Origin: JAIEPX01 sp963725255
GTDB lineage: Bacteria > Pseudomonadota > Gammaproteobacteria > JAIEPX01
Length of the DNA: 64,000 nucleotides
Assembly (NCBI GenBank): GCA_963725255.1
Contig: CAVRXV010000005.1
Span: 372,001-436,000, forward strand
Direction of reading: 5' to 3'
The notes under the pieces are model-generated. The model had not been told where the DNA came from, searched no databases, and saw only the letters and a list, made by a program, of their open reading frames with translations. This document shows positions 61,812-64,000 of the stretch, one piece after another. Made by a program: the position numbers and the translations under genes. The first letter of the stretch is position 1. Each line of letters starts with the position of its first letter.

Positions 61812-62168
61812 TTACGCAACTGCCGCATTATGATTTGTATCGCACACTTGTTTTAATACTCGACAAATAAAATTATTAATACTGACATTTTCATTCTGAG
61901 CAGCTAATGCTATGCGTTCATGTAATTCACTGCCCACTCGTATGTTAAAGGATCCTTTAAAAGGTTTTTCAGGGGCAATTTTCTTTTTTCTGCACATTTC
62001 TAAATAATCATCAACGGCTTCTTCAAAAGCTTTTTTAATACCAACTGCATTCGTGCCTTCGTATGAAACAAGAGCTCTTATGAATTCCAATTCCCCATAA
62101 AAAATTAGAGCTTCAGAATCAAAATGAACTGAGCCATAATAATCTTTGTATTTCATAATGTCTTTCAT
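61812..62168 (-). CDS. hicB: HicB-family antitoxin
   Basis: 118 residues. Partial RNase H-like N-terminal domain (MKYKDYYGSVHFDSEALIFY, GIKKAFEEAVDDYLEMC) and a C-terminal ribbon-helix-helix (SFNIRVGSELHERIALAAQN) for DNA binding. Neutralises HicA and represses the operon. It starts four bases inside the hicA stop (ATGA). Confidence 0.92.
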   Translation of the reverse strand: MKDIMKYKDYYGSVHFDSEALIFYGELEFIRALVSYEGTNAVGIKKAFEEAVDDYLEMCRKKKIAPEKPFKGSFNIRVGSELHERIALAAQNENVSINNFICRVLKQVCDTNHNAAVA

Positions 62169-62419
62169 ATCTGCTCCCTTTCTCTCAATGCTTCAATCAT
62201 TTGCTTTAACTGATATTCTTTTAACGTGGGTCTTGGATGTGGTTTGTGTAAACTGATCGGAGGATGTACCTCATGCACAAACCTGACTCTAGAACCACTG
62301 GTTTTACCGGCCTGTGTTTCTTCATAGCCCAAACTATCCAAGAATCTTGTTAACTCTATCCAGCTAAAATCTTTGGGCTTAGATAGGAAACGTTTCATTA
62401 GCTTGTCGCTTTGTGTCAT
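62165..62419 (-). CDS. hicA: HicA-family mRNA interferase toxin
   Basis: 84 residues. dsRBD-like fold with catalytic H58 in ISLHKPHP and the conserved glycine after the first helix region (SLGYEETQAGKTSGSRVRFV). Cleaves mRNA independently of the ribosome. Operon order hicA-hicB with overlap is canonical. The pair looks intact. Confidence 0.92.
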   Translation of the reverse strand: MTQSDKLMKRFLSKPKDFSWIELTRFLDSLGYEETQAGKTSGSRVRFVHEVHPPISLHKPHPRPTLKEYQLKQMIEALREREQI

Positions 62420-62633
62420 GTTCTTGATTCTACCTGATCAAGCCTCAGCTAAAGAATAGCATAGGCAGTTACATTAAGCAACTATATTTAGTTGCATCTC
62501 TTGGTCTATGTAGTATTGTAACGGGTCAGAATAAAATTAATATCCGTACTTGTAGGTGAATTAGTTAAACACTTGACCCATCATTGTGTTAGGAATTAGA
62601 CTACAAATAGGTTTAAAAAGAGAGATTTAGGTC

Positions 62634-63236
62634 ATGTTGGATTGTAAATTGACCAGTGAATTTGCAGATGTTATGACAAAAATATTAATATCTTCATCTC
62701 CAAAGAAACATCAAGTTATTTTGAATACATCGTGCTTTGATACTCCATTAGGACCTATGTTAGCGATCGCTGATGAAAAGGAATTGTACGTTTTAGAATT
62801 CTTTGAGAGACGAGGATTACAGCGTGAAATTGAAAGACTTTGTCTTAAAAATAAATATGCAATAGTCTCTGGAAAAACTGATCCTATCACTTCTATTGAA
62901 TCAGAAATAAAATCCTATTTTGCTGGAAAACTTCGAGAATTTAAAACCCCGTTTCATTTAATGGGGACACCATTTCAAAAACGAGTGTGGACTGAATTAT
63001 TGACAATTCCTTATGGTGAAACGCGTAGCTATCTGGAGCAAGCAAAAGCCATAAAAAAAGAAACTGCTTATAGAGCTGTTGCAAATGCTAATGGCGCTAA
63101 TCAACTTGCTATCATCATTCCTTGTCATCGTATTATCAATAATAATGGTAATCTTGGTGGCTATGGTGGTGGTATTGCCCGAAAACAATGGCTTCTTGAG
63201 CATGAAAAAAAGAATGTGCCTAAATTTTCTGCCTAA
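62634..63236 (+). CDS. ogt: Methylated-DNA--protein-cysteine methyltransferase
   Basis: 200 residues. Repairs O6-methylguanine by transfer to its own cysteine. C164 in IIPCHRII is the acceptor, with the helix-turn-helix Arg segment RAVANANGANQL and the start of the active domain TPFQKRVWTEL. The first 25 residues are not typical; Met14 is an alternative start. Confidence 0.92.
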   Translation: MLDCKLTSEFADVMTKILISSSPKKHQVILNTSCFDTPLGPMLAIADEKELYVLEFFERRGLQREIERLCLKNKYAIVSGKTDPITSIESEIKSYFAGKLREFKTPFHLMGTPFQKRVWTELLTIPYGETRSYLEQAKAIKKETAYRAVANANGANQLAIIIPCHRIINNNGNLGGYGGGIARKQWLLEHEKKNVPKFSA

Positions 63237-63352
63237 TATACTTTTGATTTTTAAATATCACAGTGAAATGTGACAAGATATAAGAATTCTCCCACAACGA
63301 CTAGTGGAATCCACTTACAGAATACTATATTGACCCACATGGAGTGATTATT

Positions 63353-63413
63353 TAACCTGGAGATTCAGTATTATTGCGTTTCGCAGTAGATTGTTTATGC
63401 AATATCCAGGTTA
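63353..63413. repeat. Family B repeat, copy 5 (complete)
   Basis: TAACCTGGA (63353-63361) and exact complement TCCAGGTTA (63405-63413) bound a 61-base unit containing TTTCGCAGTAGATTGTTTAT. The most complete copy; it lies 40 bases before the LuxR-type gene. Confidence 0.7.
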
Positions 63414-63452
63414 GGGATATAACTGAGTTTAATTTTATTAGGAGAAAATAAT

Positions 63453-63647
63453 ATGTCAACACAACCTCAAGAACAGATCAATGATATCATGCTGACTCCC
63501 ACAGAGCGTAATTTTTTGAAATTAATGAACGAAGGAAAGACACCACAAGATATTGCAGGTCTGCTAGGTCTTTCTCGATTAACAGTGGATTTTCATCTTA
63601 AAAATATTATTCAAAAATTTAAAATTTCGACAGTAAGTGCTGAATAG
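63453..63647 (+). CDS. Free-standing LuxR-type HTH protein
   Basis: 64 residues, AGGAGA ribosome site. Almost the whole protein is a GerE/LuxR DNA-binding domain: LTPTERNFLKLMNEGKTPQD, then IAGLLGLSRLTVDFHLKNII and QKF. No receiver or ligand domain is attached. It probably binds DNA as a small regulator or modulates larger LuxR proteins; targets unknown. Confidence 0.82.
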   Translation: MSTQPQEQINDIMLTPTERNFLKLMNEGKTPQDIAGLLGLSRLTVDFHLKNIIQKFKISTVSAE

Positions 63648-63746
63648 TCAATACACTAAAGTGCCTCGTCAGGTGAGAGTTAGTTTTTTGGGGCAACGCC
63701 AATTATTGTGTGAACTTAACTTGACTCAATTGGGTTTGGTGCTCCT

Positions 63747-64000
63747 TTAACAGAAATAGTCACCTGGATTTTTAAATAACTCAGCTGGATCGTCAGATTG
63801 AAATGGGTTTGGCCCTATTTCCCGCTTGAATATACTATTAGATTTAAAAAAACGTAGATAGTTTAATACTTGTGAAGCATTAGGCCTATTGTAACTTTTA
63901 AAAGCAGTACAGCATTGTCCAAGCTTTTTGTATGGGTCTGGGGTATCGGTTGGATATGCATCAAGTTCACCAAGCCTAATTTTGGATATAGTTATATCTC
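63747..64000 (-). CDS. C-terminal end of a possible protein-kinase-like protein (cut by window edge)
   Basis: An open frame of 83 codons enters from beyond the right edge and stops at 63747. It reads ...DPYKKLGQCCTAFKSYNRPN then ASQVLNYLRFFKSN. The pattern L-x-x-C-C/W-x(5-6)-N/R-R-P-x-x-x-Q-V-L-x-x-L is that of the last helices of eukaryotic-type kinase domains (the conserved Arg of subdomain XI). The catalytic part lies outside the window, so this is a weak call. Confidence 0.35.
   Translation of the reverse strand, partial: DITISKIRLGELDAYPTDTPDPYKKLGQCCTAFKSYNRPNASQVLNYLRFFKSNSIFKREIGPNPFQSDDPAELFKNPGDYFC

Noticed and set aside
62521..62560. Further family A copy at GGGTCAGAATAAAAT
   Set aside because: Only the first eight bases resemble the core and there is no opposite arm.
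42..64000. CRISPR arrays, rRNA genes, prophage structural genes, Dot/Icm genes
   Set aside because: Looked for; no regularly spaced direct repeats, rRNA, capsid/tail or secretion genes are visible.

Overview
The window looks like a chromosomal segment of an AT-rich gammaproteobacterium, probably host-associated and close to Legionellales/Coxiella-type bacteria. The grounds are housekeeping blocks in gammaproteobacterial order (lolB, ispE, tRNA-Gln, prs; hemA, prfA, prmC, rdgB; dprA, smg, topA; tsaC, hemF; def, fmt), an FtsN-like SPOR protein, and many large proteins without recognisable bacterial function, several with eukaryote-like or effector-like traits. No secretion genes or 16S rRNA are present, so the lineage is an inference.

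Layout. 0-20 kb is accessory: a TPR protein, a decayed XRE antitoxin, a solo AbiEi with a dead AbiEii, a beta-flower operon, a serine-protease fusion, a J-domain protein, a patatin lipoprotein, a protein with a deaminase-like HAE...CxxC signature (11.9-13.7 kb), an IS256-type element with terminal repeats and target duplication, Nudix and FosA-like genes, and an IS1111/IS110-type element with a long non-coding tail. 20-31 kb is mostly core: Na+/Ca2+ exchanger, prs, tRNA-Gln, ispE, lolB, hemA, prfA, prmC, rdgB, with an ATPase and a TPR gene wedged between ispE and lolB. 31-34 kb holds two unknown proteins, one ending in a CaaX box (CAIL), then the SPOR protein. 34-40 kb carries ydgA-like, hemF, tsaC, an MFS pump and spmA/spmB. 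39.9-42.2 kb is a membrane protein with an OTU-like C-terminal domain whose expected cysteine is serine. 42.5-52.3 kb has a topA broken by many single-base frameshifts, smg, dprA, a TPR protein, a second MFS pump, def and a frameshifted fmt. 52-64 kb has gmhB, pirin, a glycosyltransferase, an intact AbiEi/AbiEii pair with two operator palindromes, a HEPN-like protein, queH, acylphosphatase, an outer-membrane barrel, HicAB, ogt, a tiny LuxR-type HTH protein and the tail of a possible kinase-like protein.

Two dispersed repeat families punctuate the intergenic spaces. Family A is a long palindrome with the core GGTCAGATCTAA / GGTCAGGTCTAA (six copies, one a perfect 86-bp palindrome exactly filling the gap between two convergent genes). 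Family B is a shorter element ending in TGCAATATCCAGGTTA, found ahead of several genes. Toxin-antitoxin and abortive-infection-type genes (AbiE twice, HicAB, a HigA-like relic, a HEPN protein) cluster in the accessory parts. The most notable leads are the deaminase-like protein, the OTU-like and CaaX candidate effectors, the diverged AbiE loci, the triple palindrome before the ATPase, and the heavily frameshifted but otherwise conserved topA.
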